Made by a program: the position numbers and the translations under genes | Virus record (IMG/VR): IMGVR_UViG_3300044940_000249 | Span: 1-26,891 of that record | Source: a virus | Length of the DNA: 26,891 bases | Direction: 5' to 3' (one strand) | Shown here: positions 19,266 to 26,191 of the stretch, in pieces | Layout: every line of letters begins with the position of its first letter | Position numbering within the stretch: position 1 is the stretch's first letter | The notes under the pieces: model-generated | Told to the model about the DNA's origin: nothing | Databases searched by the model: none | What the model saw: the letters and a program-made list of their open reading frames with translations, nothing else

Positions 19266-19599
19266 GTTCGATGTCCTTCTCGATTCGAGCCAGTATCGTT
19301 TTGATCTCGCCGATCCCCATGCGGACCTCGGTGAGCACGGCAGCGACGGACTCTTTCGTTGCGAGTGTCGTCGTCGTCGACTCTAGTGCCGCCACACGCG
19401 CAGCGAGCGCGGTGTGAGCGGTCCTCGACTCGCCGTTGACGATGTCGGCCGTCGCGCGCGCAAGCGCTGCCGTCTCCCTGCCGCGCTCCTCGACGACGTC
19501 GAGCTTGCTCTCTGTCCTTGTGAAGAGCCGCACGACGATCGCGAAGGTGCCGAGCAGAGAGACGATCGACACGGCGAGAGAGATGATGGCGTCGTTCAT
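19258..19599 (-). CDS. Membrane-anchored coiled-coil protein of the lysis region
   Basis: 113 residues. Residues 4-24 form one membrane helix (IISLAVSIVSLLGTFAIVVR), then a long coiled coil (TESKLDVVEERGRETAALAR and VAALESTTTTLATKESVAAV) to the C-terminus. Topology and neighbours suggest a holin partner, antiholin or i-spanin-like protein, but no family is recognised. ATG 19599 follows GGTGACCC. A 3-base gap separates it from the upstream gene. Confidence 0.62.
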   Translation of the reverse strand: MNDAIISLAVSIVSLLGTFAIVVRLFTRTESKLDVVEERGRETAALARATADIVNGESRTAHTALAARVAALESTTTTLATKESVAAVLTEVRMGIGEIKTILARIEKDIEHG

Positions 19600-19602
19600 G
19601 GG

Positions 19603-20211
19603 TCACCTCGATGCAGGACACGGCACCCACCCGACGCGCTCGATCTCGACGACGCCGTCACCAGACACCGCGCCGGGGACGAGTAGCCACCGTGCGGCGT
19701 CAGCAGGTGTGGCGTGCGTGCGCACGATCCACCCGGCGGGCTCGCCCTTGTCGTCGCAGAGCTGCGCACCCTGCTCCACGTCGTTGTCGTGGATGCAGCT
19801 GGTGTAGACGTCGGTGGCCTCTCCTGCGAGCCGTAGCGGCGCACAGACGGCATCGGCGATAGCGGCCCACACCGGAGCTGGGTCCGCCACCGGAACGAGC
19901 ACAGCGACCGTTTCCGTGCGTCGTGCTGAGGTCACGCGGGACTCACCGTATGCCGCACGCACGTAGGGGGCGATCGCCTCCGCTGGCGCACCGGTGCGCG
20001 CGACGACAATAGACACCGCCTCCTCGACGGGCACGCCACGGTCGCGGAGCACGACAGCTCCCTCGACGATGGCCGCGTGCGTCTCTGCGCTCACGTCATC
20101 GACTGAGGCGCCCTCTTTTCCTGCGACGCTGACGTAAGCCCCGACGACGGTGGCGCCCGCTGCGAGCGCGGCGACGACTGCGCCGACGATGCGTTCACGA
20201 CGTTTGGTCAT
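19603..20211 (-). CDS. Signal-anchored protein of unknown function, lysis/virion region
   Basis: 202 residues from ATG 20211, overlapping the LamG-like gene stop (ATGA). The N-terminus MTKRRERIVGAVVAALAAGATVVGAYV is a positively charged start plus a hydrophobic segment, so the protein is membrane-anchored or exported. The rest is soluble, with Ala/Val-rich helices (EEAVSIVVARTGAPAEAIAP) and four Cys in the second half (DAVCAP, TSCIHD, QLCDDK, VPCPAS) that could form disulfides outside the cytoplasm. No family is recognised. It may belong to lysis, or alternatively to the exported proteins upstream. Confidence 0.62.
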   Translation of the reverse strand: MTKRRERIVGAVVAALAAGATVVGAYVSVAGKEGASVDDVSAETHAAIVEGAVVLRDRGVPVEEAVSIVVARTGAPAEAIAPYVRAAYGESRVTSARRTETVAVLVPVADPAPVWAAIADAVCAPLRLAGEATDVYTSCIHDNDVEQGAQLCDDKGEPAGWIVRTHATPADAARWLLVPGAVSGDGVVEIERVGWVPCPASR

Positions 20212-21350
20212 GGCGTCACCGGGAGCGTGCCGCCGAGCGCCCACTCGTCGACAGCCTGATTGATTGCACGTTGTGTTGACGACAGGACGGACTGATAAAC
20301 AAAGACACGAAAAATGTCTCCGATCATCGAGTTTGTTCCCGCTGGATTGCTGCAGATCACTAGTGGCGCCTGTGGACTTGACGACGAGAAACCGATGGAC
20401 GCATCAGCCGACGAGATCGAGGTACCGTTGAGGTATTGCGTCATGTCTGGATTATCTGAAGACGCAAGAGTCATGGCGAACTGATTGTAAGTGTTCACAG
20501 AGAACACGTTGTTCGCTGATGTACTGTTGATCGTGCTGCCGGACGGAGTGCGGACGTTTACGTTCATGGCCGCCGTCGAGACTGAGCGAAAAACGAATCC
20601 TGCGTTCGATCCACTCGAATACGTCGCAGCGATTGTGTTGTTCGCTGTATTGGTGAAGAGAGCAAGTGCTTCTGATGACGATCCACTGCCGTCATGCAGG
20701 AACACCCAATCGCTCGCCGTCGACGCAGCGACACGATCGTCACCATCGCACCTCACGACAGGCTGACCACCGACGATGCTGGTGCGGTATGTCGGTTTTC
20801 TCGACGCTGTTGCCTGCGTGACATTGAGTGCCGAAGTGCCGAGGTTGATCCACGTCGTCACGGCGTCGAGGTCAACCATACCGGCGTTGTACGAGCCGTT
20901 GATCGATTGCGCGAGGAAGCATGAATGCGCGCCAGAGACGTAGAAGCCGATCGTCGCCGTGGCACTCGCGCTCCCCGTCGTCACGGTGATCATCTCGACG
21001 CCTTCGCCGGCAGCGTCTGGTGACACGGTGACGCTGCACGAGTAGTTGCCTCCGCCGCTGTCGCTGCACGAGCCAGACTCGCCAGACGGCGACGCAGACC
21101 ACGACGGGACAGCACCTGTGAAAGTGCCAGTGAGCGCGTAGGTGCCCGTGCAGGTCACCGTGCGCTCGTAGGGCAGCGCGTTGATCGTAACGGAGCCGGA
21201 AGGGCCAGCGGCGACGCGCGCGCGCATGCCTCTGTCGCCGCCTAAAACGCCCCGTGGCTCGCCGAGGACGTGAGCCGCAGCCATGCCCGCACCGAGCACC
21301 ACTGAGGCGCTCAGCGCGAGCCACAGTGCGCGAGAGCCGATGGTGGTCAC
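20208..21350 (-). CDS. Exported LamG/concanavalin-like protein with Ig-like domain
   Basis: 380 residues from a GTG at 21350, overlapping the upstream stop (GTGA). Residues 1-30 look like a signal peptide (ALWLALSASVVLGAGMAAAHV). Residues about 48-150 are beta-rich with paired Cys (TVTCTGTYAL, GSCSDSG, YSCSV), Ig-like. Residues about 150-380 form a LamG-type lectin domain: ARPTY-like RKPTYRTSIVGGQPVVRCDG, then IGDIFRVFVYQSVLSSTQRA, the characteristic last strand and helix. Known: such domains bind glycans. A signal peptide is unusual for a tail fibre, so it may be displayed by the infected cell rather than the virion. Confidence 0.75.
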   Translation of the reverse strand: MTTIGSRALWLALSASVVLGAGMAAAHVLGEPRGVLGGDRGMRARVAAGPSGSVTINALPYERTVTCTGTYALTGTFTGAVPSWSASPSGESGSCSDSGGGNYSCSVTVSPDAAGEGVEMITVTTGSASATATIGFYVSGAHSCFLAQSINGSYNAGMVDLDAVTTWINLGTSALNVTQATASRKPTYRTSIVGGQPVVRCDGDDRVAASTASDWVFLHDGSGSSSEALALFTNTANNTIAATYSSGSNAGFVFRSVSTAAMNVNVRTPSGSTINSTSANNVFSVNTYNQFAMTLASSDNPDMTQYLNGTSISSADASIGFSSSSPQAPLVICSNPAGTNSMIGDIFRVFVYQSVLSSTQRAINQAVDEWALGGTLPVTP

Positions 21351-21757
21351 GGAGAAGCCACCAAGAAGCGACACTCGATGACGACGGAGCCTGCCGAGAT
21401 GCATCGCTCCGGCGTCTGGACGTTGCCGCCGAACTCGTCACCGCTGGCGTACACGACGCCGTTGGCGAACGTGAGCGCGCCACCGTTGCCCGTCGTGCTG
21501 CCGACGGCAACAGAGCCTCGTGCGATGCACGAGTAGCTGATCAACTGGTGCGACCCCGAAGGCTTGATCGGCACGCCGCCGGCGGTGGTGTCACAGGTGA
21601 TCCTCTCATGTCGAGGAAAGGCATGGCCTACTCGCGTCGCCGAGGAATGCACCGCCTCCGCGACGACGACAGGCGCCCCGCCGAAAGCGTGCAGACCGCC
21701 AGCGAGGGGCAGCACGAGCAGAACGACGATGAAGGTGGCGCGCATTGCGGTTGACAC
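21347..21757 (-). CDS. Small exported cysteine-containing protein
   Basis: 136 residues from a GTG at 21757 preceded by GGAGGAGAGTCACC, an excellent ribosome site; an ATG at 21745 is possible. The N-terminus ATFIVVLLVLPLAGGLHAFG is a typical signal peptide. The mature part is beta-like with Cys in TCDTTAGG, YSCIARG, ERCISAG and IECRF, even in number and probably disulfide-bonded. Ends ...FLVASP. No family is recognised. Directly coupled to the LamG-like gene, so the two exported proteins probably function together. Confidence 0.68.
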   Translation of the reverse strand: MSTAMRATFIVVLLVLPLAGGLHAFGGAPVVVAEAVHSSATRVGHAFPRHERITCDTTAGGVPIKPSGSHQLISYSCIARGSVAVGSTTGNGGALTFANGVVYASGDEFGGNVQTPERCISAGSVVIECRFLVASP

Positions 21758-21777
21758 GGTGACTCTCCTCCTTCGAC

Positions 21778-21927
21778 TCAGCGACGACGCTCACGGTTGA
21801 TCCTCTCGGCGGTCTCACGCGCGATCGCGCGTGCTTGCTCCGAAGAGAGAGATGGGCGGGACTGCTTGACCTTCTCCGCCACCTTGTCGACGGTGGCGGG
21901 CTTGATGTCGCGCTTGTCGTCAGACAC
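21778..21927 (-). CDS. Small basic hypothetical protein (49 aa)
   Basis: 49 residues from GTG 21927, GGGAGG at the correct distance. Sequence VSDDKRDIKPATVDKVAEKV, then KQSRPSLSSEQARAIARETA, ending in ERINRERRR: a helical, strongly basic peptide of DNA-binding character or a capsid-associated protein. It overlaps the preceding gene by 8 bases. No family is recognised; support comes from ribosome site and coupling. Confidence 0.6.
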   Translation of the reverse strand: MSDDKRDIKPATVDKVAEKVKQSRPSLSSEQARAIARETAERINRERRR

Positions 21928-22417
21928 GAGCGCCTCCCTTCACCTGCGTGTTGCCCTGCGCCTGCGTGTTACTCGACGTCTGCGCGTTGCCAGACGTCTG
22001 CTGCGAGACGCTGCGCACCATCTGGCTGATCACCCTCGCGACGTCGGCGGACTGCGCCTGTTCGGCCTGCTGCTCCGCATAGCGACGCTGCTCGATCGAC
22101 TTCGCGATGAACCTCTCCCGCGCCTTCTCCCACACCTTGATCTGCTCCTCGGTGTATTCGCGATTGATCACGTCCTCCTCGAACCGATCGAACTCCTCCG
22201 ACGACGGCATCACCTCACCGGGCGCGAGTTTCCATGGTCCGACGTCGACGATCAGAAAGACAGGCAGCTTGCGTCCGTCGACCTCGACGCGCTTGCCGAG
22301 CACGCGCTCGAGCGCCTGACGCTGACTGGTCGGCACGCCTTCCCTGTCGATGCCTCCGTCGACGAACTCGACGATGTGCGGGTCCTTGATGCTCTTGAGG
22401 ATGATCTTCCGCTTCAC
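21920..22417 (-). CDS. Hypothetical protein downstream of the major capsid gene
   Basis: 165 residues. GTG 22417 has GAGGCG upstream; longer in-frame starts run into the hairpin and capsid gene and are rejected. N-terminal beta domain (KRKIILKSIKDPHIVEFVDG, PVFLIVDVGPWKLAPGE), a long charged helix (about 90-135, YTEEQIKVWEKARERFIAKS), and a Gln/Asn/Ser/Thr-rich tail with repeats (QTSSNTQAQGNTQ). Candidate roles are a head decoration, neck or head-tail connector protein. No specific family is recognised. Confidence 0.6.
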   Translation of the reverse strand: MKRKIILKSIKDPHIVEFVDGGIDREGVPTSQRQALERVLGKRVEVDGRKLPVFLIVDVGPWKLAPGEVMPSSEEFDRFEEDVINREYTEEQIKVWEKARERFIAKSIEQRRYAEQQAEQAQSADVARVISQMVRSVSQQTSGNAQTSSNTQAQGNTQVKGGARV

Positions 22418-22443
22418 AGACGCCTCGTGGAAGAGGGGATGAC

Positions 22444-22472
22444 GACGAGGGGGCCGGGATGGCCCCCTCGTC
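22444..22472 (-). terminator. Hairpin between the capsid gene and downstream genes
   Basis: Perfect 12-base stem GACGAGGGGGCC (22444-22455) / GGCCCCCTCGTC (22461-22472), 5-base loop, 4 bases beyond the capsid stop. Without a U-tract it may be a partial terminator that keeps capsid mRNA abundant over the genes that follow. Confidence 0.65.
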
Positions 22473-22476
22473 GAAG

Positions 22477-23466
22477 TCAAGCCGCGTAGATGAATCGGCA
22501 ACCGTGCTCGTCGGTGTGCTCGGCGACGGCCCAGCACCACCGACCGACGGCGAGCAGCGTGTCGTCGACGAGGTCGTACTGGAAACCAAGCGACGGCTCG
22601 TACCGCTCGCACAACTCGGCGAAGCCACGCACGCTGCCGGGCGTGCCCGTCTCGCCACGGCCGGCGACGATCAACGCAGCGACGCGATCGACGCCGCCGT
22701 TCGCCGTCGGCATGATCGCCTTGTTCGCCGCGAAGATCGGGATGCCGGCGAACGAGCCGCGATAGCCATTGCGGCTCACGTCGGGACGGTGGCCGAAGAA
22801 GCTCACGTCACCAGCACCGTTGCCGCTGAAGATCGTCGACAGAGCTGCACCAGAGCCCGACGCAGCGAGCGCACGCAGATCGGACACGCCCTTCTCCTCG
22901 AGGACGAACGCGAGGTCCTCCGACGACGGATTGTTGTCGAGGACCTTCATGATCCCATTGAGGAGCGTCGCGAACGACAGCGGCGTGTTCGTGACGCCGG
23001 CCGACTCGGAGAGGCCAGGGAAGAGCGCGAGCGCATCGGTCTCGGCACGCAGGTAGTGAGCCTCGAGGATCTCGACCATCGCATCGCGAACGAGCGGCAA
23101 GACCGCAGCGTTACCGCTGTCGATCGCTGCGATCACGTCGGCGCGACGCGCACCGGGCAGCGCCAGCTCGATCGCGTCGCTGGTCAGCTGGATCCCCTGC
23201 ACCTTCGTCGTCGGCGTGATGGTGATGTTCGCCGCAACGCCCATCGCAGGCGCGTTGGTGAAGGCGGTGCCCTCGGTGTCGTCGACGGCGGCAGCGATTG
23301 CGGTTGCCTTGCGGATCTTGCGGTTCTTCGTGCTGCGACCGCTGATGTCGCTCATGTTGATCAGCTGCAAGAGCACGAGCTTGCCGCGCAGCGGAGCCAG
23401 CGCGATCTGGCTCATGACCTCGGTCATGAGCCAGTTCGCGACGGTGGTGGAAGACGTGAGAGCCAT
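22477..23466 (-). CDS. Major capsid protein (HK97-fold type)
   Basis: 329 residues. Predicted main shell subunit. It follows directly after a scaffold-like gene, 26 bases downstream, with GAGGTCAAC before ATG 23466. The first 60 residues are the N-arm (MALTSSTTVANWLMTEVMSQ ... RKIRKATAIAAAVDDTEGTA), then TITPTTKVQGIQLTSDAIEL, typical of the spine helix and beta strands of HK97-like shells (P22-coat-related families). The central A-domain contains FVLEEKGVSDLRALAAS and ends with FAGIPIFAANKAIMPT and LVDDTLLAVGRW, the P-domain-type strands. Sequence-level family assignment is by recollection; position and pattern support it strongly. Confidence 0.8.
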   Translation of the reverse strand: MALTSSTTVANWLMTEVMSQIALAPLRGKLVLLQLINMSDISGRSTKNRKIRKATAIAAAVDDTEGTAFTNAPAMGVAANITITPTTKVQGIQLTSDAIELALPGARRADVIAAIDSGNAAVLPLVRDAMVEILEAHYLRAETDALALFPGLSESAGVTNTPLSFATLLNGIMKVLDNNPSSEDLAFVLEEKGVSDLRALAASGSGAALSTIFSGNGAGDVSFFGHRPDVSRNGYRGSFAGIPIFAANKAIMPTANGGVDRVAALIVAGRGETGTPGSVRGFAELCERYEPSLGFQYDLVDDTLLAVGRWCWAVAEHTDEHGCRFIYAA

Positions 23467-23492
23467 GTTGACCTCTTCGCGGCGTCAGCCGC

Positions 23493-24113
23493 TCAAGCGT
23501 TAGGCGCCTTGGGCGTCGACGACGACGTGAGTCTGCCAACACCAAGGGAATTGCTCTTGCGGCCTCCACCGAGGAGGCTCGCGAAGAACTGCGAGACGGC
23601 GCCAGGGTCACGCGCCTTGATCTCGGCGAGCTTCTTGCCGGTCTTGTCGCGCAGCGCCTCCTCTACGTCGACGGAAGTCACCGACGCTGGAGCACCGATA
23701 GACGGCGGCACCTGCTTCGTCTGTGTCGTCGACGTCGGCGCAACCGCGCGGAACGCTTCGATGACCTCGCGCTTGCCATCGAGATCGGTGGCGCGCGAGT
23801 AGAGCGCGCGCACGGCCTCCGGCAACGAGGTTGCCTCGTCGTCGAGGCGCTTGATCTCGGCCTGCTCGTGGGCGCGCCATCGGTGCGCCAGCGGCTCCAG
23901 TGGCTCCAGCTCGGCGAGTCGCGCCTTGGCCGCCTCGAGGGCCTTGGCGAGCTCGCCGTTGCGCTCAGCTTCGACCTGGGCGCGTTTACGGGCCTCTCGC
24001 TCGGCGGCAGCGGCCTTCAAGGCCTCGACGTCGATGACGTCAGGCTTCGCCTCCGTCGTCGTCATGGTGGAGGGATCAGCGTCGGGCGCAGCGGTGCTGG
24101 ATGCGTTGCTCAT
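23493..24113 (-). CDS. Capsid scaffold protein
   Basis: 206 residues, directly upstream of the major capsid gene as is usual. Long charged coiled-coil helix (residues about 25-90: VIDVEALKAAAAEREARKRA and later AKALEAAKARLAELEPLEPL), a middle helix (LPEAVRALYSRATDLDGKRE) and a basic, Ser-rich C-terminus (GRKSNSLGVGRLTSSSTPKA), the part that normally grips the coat protein. ATG 24113 is favoured because a -10 box ends exactly 7 bases upstream, giving a leaderless mRNA; ATG 24125 lies inside that box. No ribosome site is seen at either. Confidence 0.75.
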   Translation of the reverse strand: MSNASSTAAPDADPSTMTTTEAKPDVIDVEALKAAAAEREARKRAQVEAERNGELAKALEAAKARLAELEPLEPLAHRWRAHEQAEIKRLDDEATSLPEAVRALYSRATDLDGKREVIEAFRAVAPTSTTQTKQVPPSIGAPASVTSVDVEEALRDKTGKKLAEIKARDPGAVSQFFASLLGGGRKSNSLGVGRLTSSSTPKAPNA

Positions 24114-24120
24114 ACTCAGC

Positions 24121-24149
24121 ACCATAGGTCAAGTTTGCCAAAATGGCAA
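24121..24149 (-). promoter_or_regulatory. Candidate promoter of scaffold-capsid genes overlapping an operator-like repeat
   Basis: Minus strand: TTGCCA (24149-24144), 17 bases, TATGGT (24126-24121), then 7 bases to ATG 24113. The -35 is one half of inverted repeat TTGCCA-AAA-TGGCAA (24135-24149), so a bound regulator would block or assist polymerase. Predicted start of transcription at the ATG itself. Confidence 0.5.
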
Positions 24150-24181
24150 AGAGATCAGGCTTGACGTTGCCATTTTGGCAA
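24134..24181. repeat. Pair of operator-like inverted repeats, TTGCCA-N3-TGGCAA
   Basis: TTGCCAAAATGGCAA (24135-24149) and its exact reverse complement TTGCCATTTTGGCAA (24167-24181), centres 32 bases apart, about three helical turns. They lie between the upstream structural gene stop (24186) and the scaffold ATG. Alternatively the two copies could pair into one 15-base hairpin. Confidence 0.7.
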
Positions 24182-24185
24182 AGCG

Positions 24186-24857
24186 TCAGTGTGATCTCCG
24201 TGCGACTTGACAAAGACTGATCGGCCCCACGTAGCTCGGTGTGGTCGAGGTCTGGATCACGTCGATCACGCGCTCGGTCCACCCGGGACGCACGGGTGTG
24301 TATGCGCCAGTCGAAAGCGTGGCGCTCGACGTCGTCGACGCGGTGGCGTCCATCGACGGTCCGCCCGGCCCCTCGGGGCCGTACACGCGCACAGTGACGG
24401 TGGCGGTCCCTGACGCACCTTTGCGCGTCACCACACCACGCAGGTACGCGCGCGAGTATGGCGAGAGCGACCCCTCGAAGTGTGGACGACAGCGCCACCG
24501 TGCGACGAGACGCACGGTGTGCCCGACGCCGACGTCCAGCTCGACGAGGTGACGATACTGGCTCGTCACCGCTGGATAGACACCTGACCCGATCGGGATC
24601 GTGACGGCGTAGACCCACACAGGATGCGTGTGCGCGTCGCCCCACGGTGGGCCGCTGCGGTCGATGCCGAGCTGGCCCTGTGGATTCAACGGTGTCGACG
24701 CACCGTCGGTGTACGCGGGCGCGCCAGTCGCCAGCTCGAAGAGGTACCGCACGCGCCCAGCCAGCGAGTAAGCGAGCCGCTTGGCGCGCGCTGGCGCGAG
24801 ACTGCGACATTCCTCGTCGGTCAGCGGTTCGTACGTCGACACGCGCTCAATCGTCAC
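24186..24857 (-). CDS. Structural protein of unknown role (tail/virion region)
   Basis: 223 residues from GTG 24857 with GAGGTGAGCC upstream, 14 bases after the stop of the preceding gene. It begins with a helical part (YEPLTDEECRSLAPARAKRL), then a beta-rich body with many Tyr, Val and Thr (HLVELDVGVGHTVRLVARWR; ATVTVRVYGPEGPGG), an organisation like a virion surface or baseplate protein. No family is recognised. Position between a tail-hub-like operon end and the scaffold promoter suggests a tail accessory or receptor-binding function. Confidence 0.6.
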   Translation of the reverse strand: MTIERVSTYEPLTDEECRSLAPARAKRLAYSLAGRVRYLFELATGAPAYTDGASTPLNPQGQLGIDRSGPPWGDAHTHPVWVYAVTIPIGSGVYPAVTSQYRHLVELDVGVGHTVRLVARWRCRPHFEGSLSPYSRAYLRGVVTRKGASGTATVTVRVYGPEGPGGPSMDATASTTSSATLSTGAYTPVRPGWTERVIDVIQTSTTPSYVGPISLCQVARRSH

Positions 24858-24871
24858 GGCTCACCTCGTCA

Positions 24872-26191
24872 TCACGGGTCGAAGTAGAAGCACACACCAA
24901 GCACGTCGAGGCGCTCGGAGCCAAGCGCACCGTTCGCGACGTTGGCGATCTGCACATTCATGTTCAGCGATGACGACGACGTGAATGGCACGCTCGTGAT
25001 CGTCGCGAAGAAAAAGTTGGTGATGCCGATCTGCGACGGCGCCACCGCTGACGACGCGCCAGCCGAGGACGACACGCGAAAGCGCCAGTTGGTCGCCGAG
25101 CCACCAGGCGCGTGGCAGAGCACGGTGCACCTGAGGTCGCTCGGCGAAGTACGGAACGACGGTGTCTGCATCATCACGCTGCAGACGTTCTCGTTCGTCG
25201 TCGATCGTGTCGTCGGGTGGACGCAGTGACCGAGCAGGCCATCAGTCGGCGACGACAACGTGTAGTCGTTGACGATGCTTTTTCCTTCGACTGCCGCGCC
25301 AACGACGACGCACGCCAACGGGAAGTCGAGCAAGCCCTCGCTCGTGAACGACGCGCGGTTGTTGTTCCACGTCGTCGAGCACTGATACGCGGAGTTGCCC
25401 GGGATCCTTGATCCCGTCACGTACTCCCAAAGCGTGTTGATCTGGCGGTTGACCCTCGTCAGCACATAGGCCGACAGTGGCCCGTCCTCCTGCACCTCCT
25501 CGTCGTAGGTGTCGTGGATCGTCGACGACGTGAACGCGCTGCTCGCCCTGTATGCGTTCGTCACGTCGCCGATCATCGCCAGACCAGACCCGGACAGAGA
25601 CGTCCTTGCGTAATCGAGCGTCCACGAGACGAGACGACCGTCGGGGTCCTCGTTGAGGAAAGTGCATCGACGCTTGACTCTGACGAAGTAGAGCCCTGGG
25701 CCCAACGAGAAGACCCACGAGTAGCGCTGATGGCGCGACACGCGCCGCGCGCTTTGCTCCTCCTCGTCGAGGTCTGACTCCACCGACGGCGTCGGGTTGA
25801 TGATCGACGAGCCGCTCGAATTGATCACGTCGAGAAACGCCACGAAGCCAGACGGAGATCGCATGTCGACCTCGAGGCGCAGCGATCCATCATGCCCAGC
25901 CGGGACGAAAACAGGCACGGCGAGGACGAACATGTCGTCCTTGGACACGGCGTTGCCACTGAGCACAAGCGACCTGTCGAGGTGCTGCGCAGCGAGCGGG
26001 ATGCGCATCGGGCAACCGTTGACGCCACCAGTGTGGTTGATCGGTGTCTCGCCGTTTCTGCCTGTCACTCTGTCGACGAGTAGCGCGAGGTCACCGACGA
26101 CGTTGCGCAGCCATGACGTCTTGATCGGAGCGTCCGCGACGACGTCACGCAGAGACACGCCAACGAACGACGCGTTCTTGATCCTTGCCAT
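24872..26191 (-). CDS. Beta-rich virion protein, probably tail or baseplate
   Basis: 439 residues; ATG 26191 is preferred because GAGGTG lies 6 bases upstream and it shares one base with the preceding stop (TGATG); a GTG at 26200 is possible. The N-terminus is helical (LRDVVADAPIKTSWLRNVVG), the rest mainly beta strands with many Ser/Thr and several Cys (CPMRIP, RRCTFLN, YQCSTTW, VCSVMM). Repeated strands with Tyr-Phe-Val (RYSWVFSLGPGLYFVRVKRR) are typical of jelly-roll tail proteins. No specific family is recognised; position after a tail-hub-like gene supports tail or receptor-binding. Confidence 0.65.
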   Translation of the reverse strand: MARIKNASFVGVSLRDVVADAPIKTSWLRNVVGDLALLVDRVTGRNGETPINHTGGVNGCPMRIPLAAQHLDRSLVLSGNAVSKDDMFVLAVPVFVPAGHDGSLRLEVDMRSPSGFVAFLDVINSSGSSIINPTPSVESDLDEEEQSARRVSRHQRYSWVFSLGPGLYFVRVKRRCTFLNEDPDGRLVSWTLDYARTSLSGSGLAMIGDVTNAYRASSAFTSSTIHDTYDEEVQEDGPLSAYVLTRVNRQINTLWEYVTGSRIPGNSAYQCSTTWNNNRASFTSEGLLDFPLACVVVGAAVEGKSIVNDYTLSSPTDGLLGHCVHPTTRSTTNENVCSVMMQTPSFRTSPSDLRCTVLCHAPGGSATNWRFRVSSSAGASSAVAPSQIGITNFFFATITSVPFTSSSSLNMNVQIANVANGALGSERLDVLGVCFYFDP

